The notes beneath the pieces were generated by a model. The model ran no database searches. It saw only the letters and a list, made by a program, of their open reading frames with translations, and was not told where the DNA came from. This document shows positions 7,774 through 16,237 of a stretch of 45,697 nucleotides of DNA, one piece after another. Where the stretch lies: contig CAJCHN010000009.1 of assembly GCA_903970285.1 (NCBI GenBank), positions 1-45,697 on the forward strand, in the 5' to 3' direction. Position numbers and translations under genes: made by a program. The stretch's first letter is position 1. Each line of letters starts with the position of its first letter. This DNA is from Rhodanobacteraceae bacterium (GTDB lineage: Bacteria; Acidobacteriota; Terriglobia; Terriglobales; Acidobacteriaceae).

Positions 7774-8613
7774 CTAGAGGTTCCTGACACCGCCGTGACG
7801 CACGGTACGAACGATCCCGTCATCCTGCAGCACCAGCAGGAGGCCGTTGCGGTCGAGCCCGGCGGTGATGCCGCTGTAGCCGCCGTCTTCCTCGACATGA
7901 ACCCGCCGGTTGCGCGACCAGGAGCTGATGTTTTCAAAGCGTTCGATGATGACAGGCGCGTCGGAGAGTGTGCCGCGCACCTCCTGGTCGAGCAGGTCGA
8001 GCTCGGATTGCAGCGAGGTGAGCAGCTTGGCGAGGAAGCGCTCGCGTGAGACGCGCTGGCCGAAGTCGATGAGGAGGGACGTAGCGAGGCTGCGGAGGTC
8101 GGGCGGGAACTCCCGCTGGTTGAGGTTGATGCCGATGCCGATGACGGCATAGGCGAGCGCCCCGGTGCCGCCTTCGATGGAGCTTTCGGTGAGAATGCCG
8201 CCGAATTTGCGCTGGGAGCCATCCGGCTGGTCGATCATCAGGTCGTTGGGCCAGCGGATGTCGGTGATGTGATTGCAGACTCCGGCGACGGCCCGGCTTG
8301 CCGCCAGGCCCGCGGCAAACGAAAGCTTGAGCGTGTCAGAGCCGGAGAGCTCAGGGCGGACCAGGATGCTGACGTAGAGGCCCTCACCGGGCGCGGAGTG
8401 CCAGGTGTGGCCGCCGCGGCCGCGGCCGGCGGTCTGCTCATCGGCGACCCAGACGCCGGTGGGCGCACCGGAGGCGGCGGCTGCGAGAGCGAGGGTGTTG
8501 GTCGAGGGAGTGGAGGCGACGTGATGGATATGGCCGGCGAAGGCGGTGCCGGCGATCGCGGCTTCCACGGCGGCGATGTTGAAGGAGGGCGGGACGAGAT
8601 GGATAGGCAGCAT
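7774..8613 (-). CDS. birA: Biotin--[acetyl-CoA-carboxylase] ligase
   Basis: Biotin protein ligase of about 279 residues that activates biotin with ATP and attaches it to the carboxyl-carrier lysine of acetyl-CoA carboxylase. Conserved parts: STNTLALAAAASG, ADEQTAGRGRGGHTWHSAPG (biotinyl-AMP site with the G-R-G-R-G-G loop), LYVSILVRPEL, RWPNDLMID and KFGGILTES (catalytic Lys region), then the small C-terminal SH3-like domain ending GIVRTVRHGGVRNL. There is no N-terminal helix-turn-helix domain, so it should be a mono-functional ligase without repressor activity. The ATG at 8613 precedes the first conserved block; the frame is open further upstream, but that extension has a composition unlike a protein start. 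It follows nadC by about 100 bases. Confidence 0.9.
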   Translation of the reverse strand: MLPIHLVPPSFNIAAVEAAIAGTAFAGHIHHVASTPSTNTLALAAAASGAPTGVWVADEQTAGRGRGGHTWHSAPGEGLYVSILVRPELSGSDTLKLSFAAGLAASRAVAGVCNHITDIRWPNDLMIDQPDGSQRKFGGILTESSIEGGTGALAYAVIGIGINLNQREFPPDLRSLATSLLIDFGQRVSRERFLAKLLTSLQSELDLLDQEVRGTLSDAPVIIERFENISSWSRNRRVHVEEDGGYSGITAGLDRNGLLLVLQDDGIVRTVRHGGVRNL

Positions 8614-8716
8614 AGAGAAGGAGACGCTTGGACGAACAGAGACCAAAAGTGCGCGCTCACGCCGGGCGGCCGCCATTTGGTGGAGTCTTGGGCCGCTTGG
8701 CGATGAGACGCTGCGT

Positions 8717-9610
8717 TTACGCTTCGGTGGCGATGCGCATGGAGAGATCGACGGCGGTGGCTGAGTGGGTGAGTGCGCCGACCGAGACAAAGTCGACGCC
8801 GGTTTCGGCGTAGTCGCGCACGGTTTCGAGGCTCATGTTGCCGGAGGCCTCGATGGGCACGCCGGGCAATGCGGCGCGGATCTGCTTGACGGCTTTCTTG
8901 GCGGCGGCAGGCGTCATGTTGTCGAGCAGGATGGATTCCGCGCCGCCGGCGATAGCTTCGTCGAGCTCGGACTGGGAACGGACTTCCACCTGCACGGACT
9001 GCTTGCCTTTGCGGAACTTGAGAGCATTCGCGAGCGCCTTCGAAAGACCGCCGCCGAGGGCGACGTGGTTGTTCTTGATCAGGATGCCGTCGGCGAGATC
9101 GATACGGTGGTTGAAGCCGCCGCCGCAGCAGACGGCGTACTTATCGAGCGCGCGCAGGCCGGGGATGGTCTTGCGCGTGTCCAGGACCCGGCAACTGGTG
9201 CCGGCGACCGCCTTGACGAATTCGGCCGTGAGCGTCGCGATGCCGGACATGCGCTGCAGCAGGTTGAGGGTAACCCGCTCGGTCGAGAGGAGGGTCGCGG
9301 CCTGGGCGCGGATGACGGCGACGGGCTGACCCTTCTTCACCTTCACACCGTCGAAGATTTCGGGGTGGGAGATGACCTCGAAGCGGCTGGGAACCGGGTT
9401 CCCCGCCTTTTCCGAGAGCGCGGCGAAGGTTTCGAGGATGACGGGGATGGCGCCGAGACCGGCGACGACGCAGGGCTGCTTGGCGAGGATGGTCCCGGTG
9501 GCGCGCAGTTTACGGTCGACGGTGAGGGCGGTGGTGATGTCGAAGGGGGCCTTGTCTTCAATCAGGGCGGCTTCGATGATGCTGCGGATGCGCTTGCTCT
9601 TCCAATCCAT
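8717..9610 (-). CDS. nadC: Nicotinate-nucleotide pyrophosphorylase (carboxylating)
   Basis: NadC, 297 residues, converts quinolinate and PRPP to nicotinate mononucleotide, CO2 and PPi in de novo NAD synthesis. Seen in the sequence: ALIEDKAPFDITTALTVD at the N terminus, ERVTLNLLQRMSGIATLT, CRVLDTRKTIPGLRALDKYAV (the R-K-T-x-P-G motif), GGGFNHRIDLADGILIKNNH, and the barrel end EASGNMSLETVRDYAETGVDFVSVGALTHS. ATG 9610 has GAGG 7 bases upstream. It is first in the minus-strand series nadC-birA-coaX and diverges from the small membrane protein at 9683 across a 72-base promoter gap. Confidence 0.95.
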   Translation of the reverse strand: MDWKSKRIRSIIEAALIEDKAPFDITTALTVDRKLRATGTILAKQPCVVAGLGAIPVILETFAALSEKAGNPVPSRFEVISHPEIFDGVKVKKGQPVAVIRAQAATLLSTERVTLNLLQRMSGIATLTAEFVKAVAGTSCRVLDTRKTIPGLRALDKYAVCCGGGFNHRIDLADGILIKNNHVALGGGLSKALANALKFRKGKQSVQVEVRSQSELDEAIAGGAESILLDNMTPAAAKKAVKQIRAALPGVPIEASGNMSLETVRDYAETGVDFVSVGALTHSATAVDLSMRIATEA

Positions 9611-9682
9611 TCCGGATCCTCTATCGAGTTAATCCTAAACCTGCTACGGGACGAGTCGGCCGGGGATGGCATCTGAAGCAGC

Positions 9683-10081
9683 ATGATGCCGTTGAGCCAA
9701 CAGTTTGGAACCCTGCTGCTGCTTGCGCTGCCAATTGCGTGCGCCTCCTGGACTGTGACGCATGAAGAGGTATTTCGCGAGCCGCGCGAGTTCTGTGCCA
9801 AGAAGTCGCAGGACTGCAGGTCGCTGCCGGAGCGCAAGTTCTTCTACCTGTTTACGTGCGAGTACTGTTTTTCGCACTATGTGACGATCTTTTTCCTGGT
9901 GCTGACGCGTTTTACGCTGCTCGATCCAGGTTGGCGCGGGTATTTGATGGCGTGGTTCGCGCTGGTGTGGATTGCCAATGTGTATATGAGCGGGTTCAAC
10001 CGGCTGCGGCTGGAGATCAAGCGGGAGAATGTAGAGATCGCGGCGGAGACGGCGGTGAAGGAGACGATTCTGAAGGTGTGA
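9683..10081 (+). CDS. Small membrane protein with four cysteines, unknown function
   Basis: A 132-residue protein (or 131 from the second ATG at 9686). Hydrophobic segments lie at about residues 9-22, 64-80 and 86-104. Cysteines at 38, 45, 59 and 62 include CEYC directly before the second membrane helix and a C-x6-C just before it, which could bind a metal or form disulphides. The C-terminal 25 residues are charged and helical (EIKRENVEIAAETAVKETIL). I do not recognise a named family. Natural hydrophobic pattern and composition support a real gene. It is divergent from nadC. Confidence 0.7.
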   Translation: MMPLSQQFGTLLLLALPIACASWTVTHEEVFREPREFCAKKSQDCRSLPERKFFYLFTCEYCFSHYVTIFFLVLTRFTLLDPGWRGYLMAWFALVWIANVYMSGFNRLRLEIKRENVEIAAETAVKETILKV

Positions 10082-10227
10082 GAGGGGTGCTGATCGGGGA
10101 GTCCAGCAGGCTCCGCGGGTGCCCACTCGCCGCAGTCCAGCCGGCAGGAGCGCACGCAGGACCGGAGTGCGATCGGTGAGGCGCGAACGGGCGACGGAGA
10201 ATTGTTCCAGTTCCAGTGCTTTTCGCT

Positions 10228-13074
10228 TCAGGCGGAAGGCAGGGCTTTCAAGGCGGCCATGGTCTTCTCGTAGAGCAGGCGGGTTTCGGTGGATTGCTTG
10301 CGCAGGCCTTCGATGATGTGGACGGGAGCTTTGGCGGTGAAGGCTTCGTTCGAGAGCTGGCGTTCGGCGGCGGCGAGGCCCTTTTCGTACCTGGCGAGGT
10401 CTTTGACGAGGCGCTCGCGCTCGGCGTGGATGTCGATCTGGCGCTCGTAGACGACTTCGACATCGAAGGACGGGGTACTGCGGGAGCCTTGCCCGGTGAG
10501 TGTAGTGGAGGAGACCTCGACGGAGGCGACGCGGGCCATTCTGGCCAGCATGTCCGCGTGCACAGTGGCGAGGGTTGCGGCGGTCAGGTCGGGCGAGAAG
10601 ATGCGGATGGGCGTGGCTTCTTTTTCGGGGACCTGGAGCTCTTTGCGCAGGCCGCGGATGGTGACGATGAGGTCCTGAAGGAGCGTCATGTCGTGCTCGG
10701 CGGCCGGGTCGGAGGGGTAGTCGGCGGCTTGCGGGTAGCGCGTCAGGGCGATGGAATGCAGCCCATCCTGATCGAGCTTTTCGTTGAGCGCCTGCCAGAG
10801 CTCTTCGGTGATGAACGGCATGAACGGGCTGAGGAGGCGGAGTGCGGCACCGAAGACGTTGATGAAGGTGCCGAGCGTGACGAGGCCAGGGATGTTTTCA
10901 CCTTCGTCGAAGGTGAGGCGGAGCTTGATGAGCTCGATGTACCAGTCGCAGAGTTCGCCCCAGAAGAACTGGTAGATGGTGTTGGCGGCTTCGTCGAAGC
11001 GGTAGTCGCGGAGGGATTGATCGACGGTCTTGCAGGTTGCTGCAAGGCGGGAGACGATCCAACGGGATTCGAGCGGTGTTTCGGGGTGAAGTTGGAAAGT
11101 TGGGAACTCGACTGCGGTAGCTGGCCACCCGATGGGACCGAGCCACAGGCTGGAGTTCGGGGCACGGTCGATGTTCATGAAGAGGAAACGGGCAGAGTTC
11201 CAGATCTTGTTGGCGAAGGCGCGGTAGCCCTCGGTGCGGGCTTCGTTGAGGGGGATGTCGGCGCCGGGCGAGGCCTGGCTGGCGAGGGTGAAGCGGACTG
11301 CGTCGGTGCCGAAGCGGTTGATGATGTCGATGGGATCGATGACGTTTCCCTTGGTCTTCGACATCTTCTGCCCGCCGGCGTCGCGGATGAGGCCGTGGAT
11401 GTAAACGGTTTTGAAGGGGACGGCCTGGGCGAGCGTGCGGGCGGCTCCGTCCGCATTGGGGACGTCGAGCATGAAGTGGGTGCCGAGCATGATCATGCGC
11501 GCGACCCAAAAGAAGAGGATGTCGAAGCCGGTGACGAGCAGATCGGTGGGGTAGAAGGAGAACTCGGAGCTCAGGCTGCCGGTCGCTGCCGCTCCCTGAG
11601 CCGTGAATCCCGGGTCCTGCACGCCGGGCCAGCCGAAGACGGTGAAGGGCAGAAGGCCCGAGGAGAACCAGGTGTCGAGCACGTCGGGGTCCTGGGTCAG
11701 CTGGGTGCCGCTGCATTGCGGGCAGGCGGCCGGGGCCGTGCGGGCGACTTCGATGTGACGGCAATCCGCGCAATGCCATGCGGGGATGCGGTGACCCCAC
11801 CAGAGCTGGCGCGAGAGGCACCAGTCGTGGATGTTGGTCATCCACTCGTTGTAGGTTTTGGCGTACATCCCGGGGGTGATCTTGATGGCGCCGGAACGGA
11901 CGGCTTCGAGAGCGTTGGCAGCGATGGAGTTGCCACCGGCGGCGGGCGTCTTGTTGACTGCCAAGAACCACTGCTCGGAGAGGCGCGGCTCGATGACGGC
12001 GCCGGAGCGCTGCGAGACCGGGACCGTCATCGCATGTTCGCGTACGGCGATGAGCAAGCCAAGTGCGTCGAGTTCGGCGACGATCTGCTCGCGGGCGTCG
12101 TAGCGGTCGAGGCCATGGAACGGGCTTCCGGGAAGGTCGACGCGGGCGGTCTTATCGAGGATGGAGAGGCTGGGAAGGTTGTGGCGCTGGCCGATGGCGA
12201 AGTCGTTGGGATCGTGCGCGGGTGTGACCTTGACCGCGCCGGTGCCGAATTCGGGGTTGGCCCAGTCGTCGGCGACGATGGGGATCTCACGGCCGGTCAA
12301 AGGAAGCGCAAGCCTCTTGCCGATGAGGCGCCGGTAGCGCTCATCGCCGGGATTGACCGCGACCGCGACGTCGCCAAGCATGGTCTCTGGGCGGGTGGTG
12401 GCGATGGTGATGGAGTCGTGTTCGCCGCTGGCGCCGTCCGCGAGCGGGTAGCGGATGTGGTAGAGCTTGCCCTGGCGCTCCTCGGATTCGACTTCGAGGT
12501 CGGAGACGGCGGTCTGCAGAATGGGGTCCCAGTTGACGATGTAGGCGCCGCGGTAGATGAGTCCCTGCTCGTGCAGGCGGACGAAGGCTTCGACGACGGC
12601 CTTCGAGAGCCGGTCGTCCATGGTGAAGTACTCGCGGGACCAATCGACGCTGGCGCCGAGGCGCTTCATCTGGTCTTTGATGGCGGACCCGTATTTCGCT
12701 TTCCAGTCCCAGACGCGGGCGGTAAAGGCCTCGCGGCCGAGCTCGGCGCGGGAGACGCCTTCGGCTTTGAGTGCCCGCTCGACCAGCATCTGGGTGGCGA
12801 TGCCGGCGTGGTCGGTGCCGGGAATCCAGAGCGCGCGGTCGCCCCGCATGCGATGCCAGCGGACGAGGATGTCCGACTCCGCGTGCTCGAACATGTGGCC
12901 CATGTGCAGCATGCCGGTGACGTTCGGCGGGGGCAGCAGTACGGTAAAGGGCTCGCCGGACGCGGAGTCCGCGGGAACATCGAAGAGGTGCTGCTCGACC
13001 CAGTAGGAGGCCCACTTTTGTTCGATGGATGATGGATCGTAGGCTTTGGCGAGTTCGGCGGGTGCGTCGTTCAT
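10228..13074 (-). CDS. valS: Valyl-tRNA synthetase
   Basis: ValRS, 948 residues, a class Ia synthetase that charges tRNA-Val. The N terminus has LLPPPNVTGMLHMGH (HIGH-type motif, residues 57-60), then the editing domain with NPGDERYRR and GTGAVKVTPAHDPNDF, the zinc-type CADCRH...CPQC cysteines, DVLDTWFSSGLLPF, and GQKMSKTKGNVIDP (KMSKS-type loop). The C-terminal part has the anticodon-binding domain (LRDYRFDEAANTIYQFFWGE) and the coiled-coil arm ending YEKGLAAAERQLSNEAF. The frame is open far upstream, but MNDAPAELAKAYDPSSIEQKW at 13074 is the natural family start; another in-frame ATG lies at 13092. Downstream of pgsA on the same strand. A 938-residue antisense open frame over this gene is a GC-rich shadow. 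Confidence 0.96.
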   Translation of the reverse strand: MNDAPAELAKAYDPSSIEQKWASYWVEQHLFDVPADSASGEPFTVLLPPPNVTGMLHMGHMFEHAESDILVRWHRMRGDRALWIPGTDHAGIATQMLVERALKAEGVSRAELGREAFTARVWDWKAKYGSAIKDQMKRLGASVDWSREYFTMDDRLSKAVVEAFVRLHEQGLIYRGAYIVNWDPILQTAVSDLEVESEERQGKLYHIRYPLADGASGEHDSITIATTRPETMLGDVAVAVNPGDERYRRLIGKRLALPLTGREIPIVADDWANPEFGTGAVKVTPAHDPNDFAIGQRHNLPSLSILDKTARVDLPGSPFHGLDRYDAREQIVAELDALGLLIAVREHAMTVPVSQRSGAVIEPRLSEQWFLAVNKTPAAGGNSIAANALEAVRSGAIKITPGMYAKTYNEWMTNIHDWCLSRQLWWGHRIPAWHCADCRHIEVARTAPAACPQCSGTQLTQDPDVLDTWFSSGLLPFTVFGWPGVQDPGFTAQGAAATGSLSSEFSFYPTDLLVTGFDILFFWVARMIMLGTHFMLDVPNADGAARTLAQAVPFKTVYIHGLIRDAGGQKMSKTKGNVIDPIDIINRFGTDAVRFTLASQASPGADIPLNEARTEGYRAFANKIWNSARFLFMNIDRAPNSSLWLGPIGWPATAVEFPTFQLHPETPLESRWIVSRLAATCKTVDQSLRDYRFDEAANTIYQFFWGELCDWYIELIKLRLTFDEGENIPGLVTLGTFINVFGAALRLLSPFMPFITEELWQALNEKLDQDGLHSIALTRYPQAADYPSDPAAEHDMTLLQDLIVTIRGLRKELQVPEKEATPIRIFSPDLTAATLATVHADMLARMARVASVEVSSTTLTGQGSRSTPSFDVEVVYERQIDIHAERERLVKDLARYEKGLAAAERQLSNEAFTAKAPVHIIEGLRKQSTETRLLYEKTMAALKALPSA

Positions 13075-13145
13075 CGAGGTTAAGGGTAGCATCGGTGCGG
13101 CCGGGGCTTGGTGGCTGGCTGCCCGGCCATCTGCCCGGCTGTGGC

Positions 13146-13724
13146 TCAGGGGGCTACGGTCGGCTCGATCGGCGTCGACACCCGGCGGATGACGATCCAG
13201 GCATACTGCGCCGCCGAGAGCGGAGCCAGCAGCGCGATGAGCTTCAACAGCCAGTGATCCACCTGCGGCAGGCCGGGGATGGGCCACACCTGGCTCGCCA
13301 TCACACCGACCACCGCGACGATCTGTACAAATGTATTCGCCTTGCCGAAGAGCGTGGGGCGAAAATCCTTCAACGTATTGGTCACGAAAAGCAGGGTCGA
13401 GATGAGCAGAATGCCGAGGTCGCGGCTGAACACCAGGACGGTGACGTACCGCGGAATAAGACCCGCGTGGGTGAGCGTCATGAACAGCGTGCTGAGCAGC
13501 AGCTTGTCGGCGATGGGATCGAGATACTGGCCGAGCCGGGTGTGCTGGTGCAGCAATCTTGCCAGCAGGCCGTCGAACGCATCGGTGATGCCCGCCACCA
13601 TCATCAGCGAAAAGGCAACCGTCCAATGCCCGTCCAGGATCATGATGACGAGGAAGGGCAATGCGAACAACCGCAGCATGGTGAGCATGTTGGGCGCGGC
13701 GGCGAATTGACGGAGCACAGGCAC
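13146..13724 (-). CDS. pgsA: CDP-alcohol phosphatidyltransferase, PgsA type
   Basis: A 192-residue inner-membrane enzyme. The full CDP-alcohol transferase motif is present: D-A-F-D-G-L-L-A-R, then G and the D-P-I-A-D end (residues about 42-67). The most likely reaction is CDP-diacylglycerol plus glycerol-3-phosphate to phosphatidylglycerophosphate, the first step to phosphatidylglycerol and cardiolipin; the motif alone does not exclude another head group. About five hydrophobic helices follow. The start is GTG at 13724, supported by GAGGAG about 8 bases upstream. It is followed by valS after 71 bases on the same strand, so cotranscription is likely. Confidence 0.85.
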   Translation of the reverse strand: MPVLRQFAAAPNMLTMLRLFALPFLVIMILDGHWTVAFSLMMVAGITDAFDGLLARLLHQHTRLGQYLDPIADKLLLSTLFMTLTHAGLIPRYVTVLVFSRDLGILLISTLLFVTNTLKDFRPTLFGKANTFVQIVAVVGVMASQVWPIPGLPQVDHWLLKLIALLAPLSAAQYAWIVIRRVSTPIEPTVAP

Positions 13725-13853
13725 GTGGGAGTCTCCTCATGCTATCCCACAGAACGGGACAAGCCCGCGCGGGCTCGCCGCCGCCGCGCGGAGGCCGCAG
13801 GCGGAAACTTGCCGCGTACACCGGTTTGCCACTACACTGTAGAGACGCACTGC

Positions 13854-13930
13854 AGGCGCGTAGCTCAGTTGGTTAGAGCGCTACCTTGACACGGTAGAGG
13901 TCAGCGGTTCGAATCCGCTCGTGCCTACCA
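13854..13930 (+). tRNA. tRNA-Val (anticodon GAC)
   Basis: A 77-base cloverleaf with encoded CCA. The acceptor stem AGGCGCG pairs with CGTGCCT (one G-U), the D arm holds AGCTCAGTTGGTTAGAGC, the anticodon stem CTACC/GGTAG encloses TTGACAC with GAC at 13888-13890, and the T arm AGCGG-TTCGAAT-CCGCT is standard. The gene lies 57 bases before rpmB on the same strand and shares its likely promoter region. Confidence 0.97.
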
Positions 13931-13987
13931 CTTGCCCCGACTCAAGTACCGGTGGCAGGCCTCTGCGAGCAATTCAGGAGCATCGAC

Positions 13988-14182
13988 ATGGCAGCCAAAT
14001 GTGAACTCTGCGGCAAAGGCCCGCAATCGGGCAACAACGTCTCGCACGCCAACAACAAGACTCGTCGCCGCTGGAGCGTCAACCTGCAGCCGGTCAAGGC
14101 AAAGGTCGACGGGAGCCCCAACTCGAAGCGCATGCGGGTGTGCACGTCGTGCATCAAGGGCGGCAAGATCGTCAAAGGCTAA
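13988..14182 (+). CDS. rpmB: 50S ribosomal protein L28
   Basis: A 64-residue L28 protein of the large ribosomal subunit. It opens with [20 protein letters not shown] and ends with [16 protein letters not shown]; the pairs C-x2-C (twice) are those of the zinc-binding (C+) form of L28. The start at 13988 has AGGAG 8 bases upstream. The longer open frame from 13952 overlaps the ribosome site and is not used. A strong hairpin follows at 14232. Gene order tRNA-Val then rpmB on one strand. Confidence 0.96.
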   Translation: MAAKCELCGKGPQSGNNVSHANNKTRRRWSVNLQPVKAKVDGSPNSKRMRVCTSCIKGGKIVKG

Positions 14183-14231
14183 GCGCAGCTTTTGGTCGTC
14201 TGGTCGTAGGGATACTGGCGCAAGAACATTG

Positions 14232-14264
14232 AAAGCCCCGGCTGCATCGGCAGCCGGGGCTTTT
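14232..14264. terminator. Bidirectional intrinsic terminator between rpmB and msrB
   Basis: AAAGCCCCGGCTG (14232-14244) and CAGCCGGGGCTTT (14251-14263) form a perfect 13-pair stem around a six-base loop. A and T runs at the two ends let it end transcription of rpmB (plus) and of msrB (minus), which converge here. Confidence 0.9.
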
Positions 14265-14307
14265 CGTGTGGCTGCCTATGCTTCGCCAACCATGATCAGC
14301 CCAGGGG

Positions 14308-14724
14308 CTAAGAGCTACTTTTCTCGAACTGAAGCGAAGCGGAGTTAATGCAGAAACGTTCTCCGGTTGGGCGCGGCCCATCCGGGAAGACGTGCCCCAG
14401 GTGCGCGCCGCAGGTGGCGCAGGTCACCTCGACGCGGCGCATGCCGTAGCTGCGGTCTTCATGCTCGATGACGGCGTCTGGGGAGACCGGCTGATAAAAG
14501 CTCGGCCAGCCGGAACCCGACTCGAACTTGGTCTCAGACGTAAACAGGGGCGCATTGCAGGCTCCGCAGTGATAGATGCCGTCTTCGTGGTTGTTCACGA
14601 GCTTGCCGGTGAAGGCACGCTCGGTTCCCTTCTCAAACATGACGTGAAACTGCTCCGGCGTCAGCTTCCTGCGCCACTCTTCCATCGACTTCTGAATCTT
14701 CGGTCTTGCCTGCGTGTCCGCCAT
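14308..14724 (-). CDS. msrB: Peptide-methionine (R)-S-oxide reductase
   Basis: MsrB, 138 residues, reduces methionine-R-sulfoxide in oxidised proteins. Visible: the two zinc pairs CGAC ([13 protein letters not shown]) and CATC ([16 protein letters not shown]), the substrate segment [12 protein letters not shown], and the catalytic C of [11 protein letters not shown]. It is the single-domain form without MsrA. ATG 14724 has GGAGG 8 bases upstream; an in-frame TTG at 14730 lies too close to that site. It follows the short-chain dehydrogenase gene by 75 bases on the same strand. Confidence 0.96.
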   Translation of the reverse strand: MADTQARPKIQKSMEEWRRKLTPEQFHVMFEKGTERAFTGKLVNNHEDGIYHCGACNAPLFTSETKFESGSGWPSFYQPVSPDAVIEHEDRSYGMRRVEVTCATCGAHLGHVFPDGPRPTGERFCINSASLQFEKSSS

Positions 14725-14799
14725 CTTCAAATCCTCCGTCCGTTCAATTGCAAATCCTCATAACACCCGCCCTGCCGCTTCCGGTCCGCCCACTTCCCT

Positions 14800-15564
14800 T
14801 TACCGCCCGCTGAATGCCTCCTCCATCATCTGGTTGCGCTCTGTGACCGACTTGACCTCATGCAGGCCAACGCTGGTGCGGAGTGGAATTACACGCTTCA
14901 CCAGAATCTCGTCGGCATCTCCTGCCAGCAGATCCATCGTCTCCGCGATGAACGCGTCCAGCGGCATGGCACGCGGATCCTGCTTCTGATGGTCGCCCAT
15001 CAACTCGGTCTGCACGTACGGCGGAGCCAGTTCCAGCACCTTCACGCTGGTATTCCGCAACTTGAAGCGCAAGGATAACGTGTACGAGTGGATGGCAGCC
15101 TTGGTGGCGGAGTAGACCGCGGTCATGGCCAGCGGCGTGAACGCCAGGCCTGATGTCACGTTGATCACGGCAGCCTCGGGCTTCGCCTTCAGGTGCTCCA
15201 CCAAGGCCGACGTCATCCGGATCGGACCGTACAGGTTGGTCTCGACTGTCGACCTCAGCACCTTGTCGTCCAGCACGCCTGAGACATCATCCACCTGCAT
15301 GATGCCGGAGTTGTTGATCAGTACGTTGACCTCCGGCCGCTCGGCGACGATGGTCTTCGCGACATGCGCCAGCCGTTCCGGGTCGGTAATATCGAGCTCG
15401 ATCGCCTCCATCCCGGGGTTCGCCGCCGTCACCTGTTCCAGCAGGCTCTTGCGGCGTCCGGCGATGATCACTTGGTTCCCACGCTGGTGAAGCGCCTCCG
15501 CCAGACCACGCCCGATCCCCGAACCGCCGCCGGTGATCAACACCGTATTCCCTGTCATCTTCAT
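14800..15564 (-). CDS. Short-chain dehydrogenase/reductase
   Basis: A 254-residue classical SDR. The N terminus has the Rossmann motif TGGGSGIGRGLAEAL, followed by DITDPE, NVLINNSGIM (N-N-x-G), and the catalytic set NVTSG (Ser) and YSATKAA (Tyr-x3-Lys). The overall style (LTSALVEHL, LELAPPYVQTELMG) is that of DltE-like SDRs. AGRRK after the second strand suggests an NADP preference. The substrate is not known. The start at 15564 is backed by GAGG 7 bases upstream; the long open extension to 15807 runs into the divergent gene and is not used. It diverges from the redoxin gene at 15656. Confidence 0.9.
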   Translation of the reverse strand: MKMTGNTVLITGGGSGIGRGLAEALHQRGNQVIIAGRRKSLLEQVTAANPGMEAIELDITDPERLAHVAKTIVAERPEVNVLINNSGIMQVDDVSGVLDDKVLRSTVETNLYGPIRMTSALVEHLKAKPEAAVINVTSGLAFTPLAMTAVYSATKAAIHSYTLSLRFKLRNTSVKVLELAPPYVQTELMGDHQKQDPRAMPLDAFIAETMDLLAGDADEILVKRVIPLRTSVGLHEVKSVTERNQMMEEAFSGR

Positions 15565-15655
15565 CGCCAATCCTCGCTCTGCTCCCATAAGACTGCCACG
15601 GCTTGCGCAAAGGTGCATGAATCGCGTCGCACCTGAGTTCCAGCTATCATGGGCC

Positions 15656-16237
15656 ATGCCGCGCGTGGCTCTTTTTCTCGTGCTTTCGCTCGCCCAGCAG
15701 TTTGGCGCGCATCTCGACGGCAGAGCGCTTCCGCAGTTGGCCGCACCCGGTGCCAGCGCCGTGGTTCTCTTCTTCGTCGCTTCGGACTGCCCGGTGTCGA
15801 ACCGCACCTTTCCCGAGATGAAGCGGCTGCGTGAAAGGTACGCCGCGCAGGGAGTGCGCTTCTGGTTTGTTTATCCGAATGCGACGGAGAGACGGGGCGA
15901 GGTGCTGGCGCATCAGCGGGACTACGACGCGGGTGGCGAAGCGATCACCGACCCGGACGCCGCGCTGGTGCGCCTGACGCACGCCTTCGTCACCCCTGAG
16001 GCCGCCATCCTGGTTCCGCAGCCTGGCGGCGCGTGGAAGGCGGTCTACACGGGCCGCATCGACGACCGCTTCGTCCGCATCGGCCAGGAACGGCCGGCGC
16101 CGACGCAGTTCTTCGTCGAGAACGCCCTGCGCGCGCTGCTCTCCGGCCAGCCGGTCGCGCCGGACACCGGCACGCCGGTCGGCTGCACGATCCTGCCGGC
16201 AAAAGCAGCCCTGCCGACAAAGGCGGTGGGTCGATGA
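15656..16237 (+). CDS. Exported redoxin-like protein, partner of the copper/haem protein
   Basis: A 193-residue thioredoxin-fold protein. A short hydrophobic start (MPRVALFLVLSLAQQFGA) is a likely signal peptide. The core has VVLFFVASDCPVSNRTFPEM: the peroxiredoxin/redoxin position with one Cys (C-P-V-S-N) instead of C-x2-C, then FWFVYPN and a cis-Pro-like TPEAAIL. Near the C terminus is TPVGCTIL, a second conserved Cys. This D-C-P-x-S/A-N subtype is known next to haem c/copper-monooxygenase proteins in acidobacteria and planctomycetes. The stop overlaps the next start (ATGA at 16234-16237), so both genes are translationally coupled. A role in copper delivery or in redox support of the partner is inference. 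Confidence 0.82.
   Translation: MPRVALFLVLSLAQQFGAHLDGRALPQLAAPGASAVVLFFVASDCPVSNRTFPEMKRLRERYAAQGVRFWFVYPNATERRGEVLAHQRDYDAGGEAITDPDAALVRLTHAFVTPEAAILVPQPGGAWKAVYTGRIDDRFVRIGQERPAPTQFFVENALRALLSGQPVAPDTGTPVGCTILPAKAALPTKAVGR

Noticed and set aside
10216..13032. 938-codon open frame antisense to valS
   Set aside because: It mirrors the synthetase gene in a GC-rich genome; its protein is Gly/Asp/Val-rich without domains, while the minus strand has all ValRS motifs.
15533..15655. N-terminal extension of the redoxin gene
   Set aside because: It runs into the divergent SDR gene; the signal-peptide-like start is at 15656.
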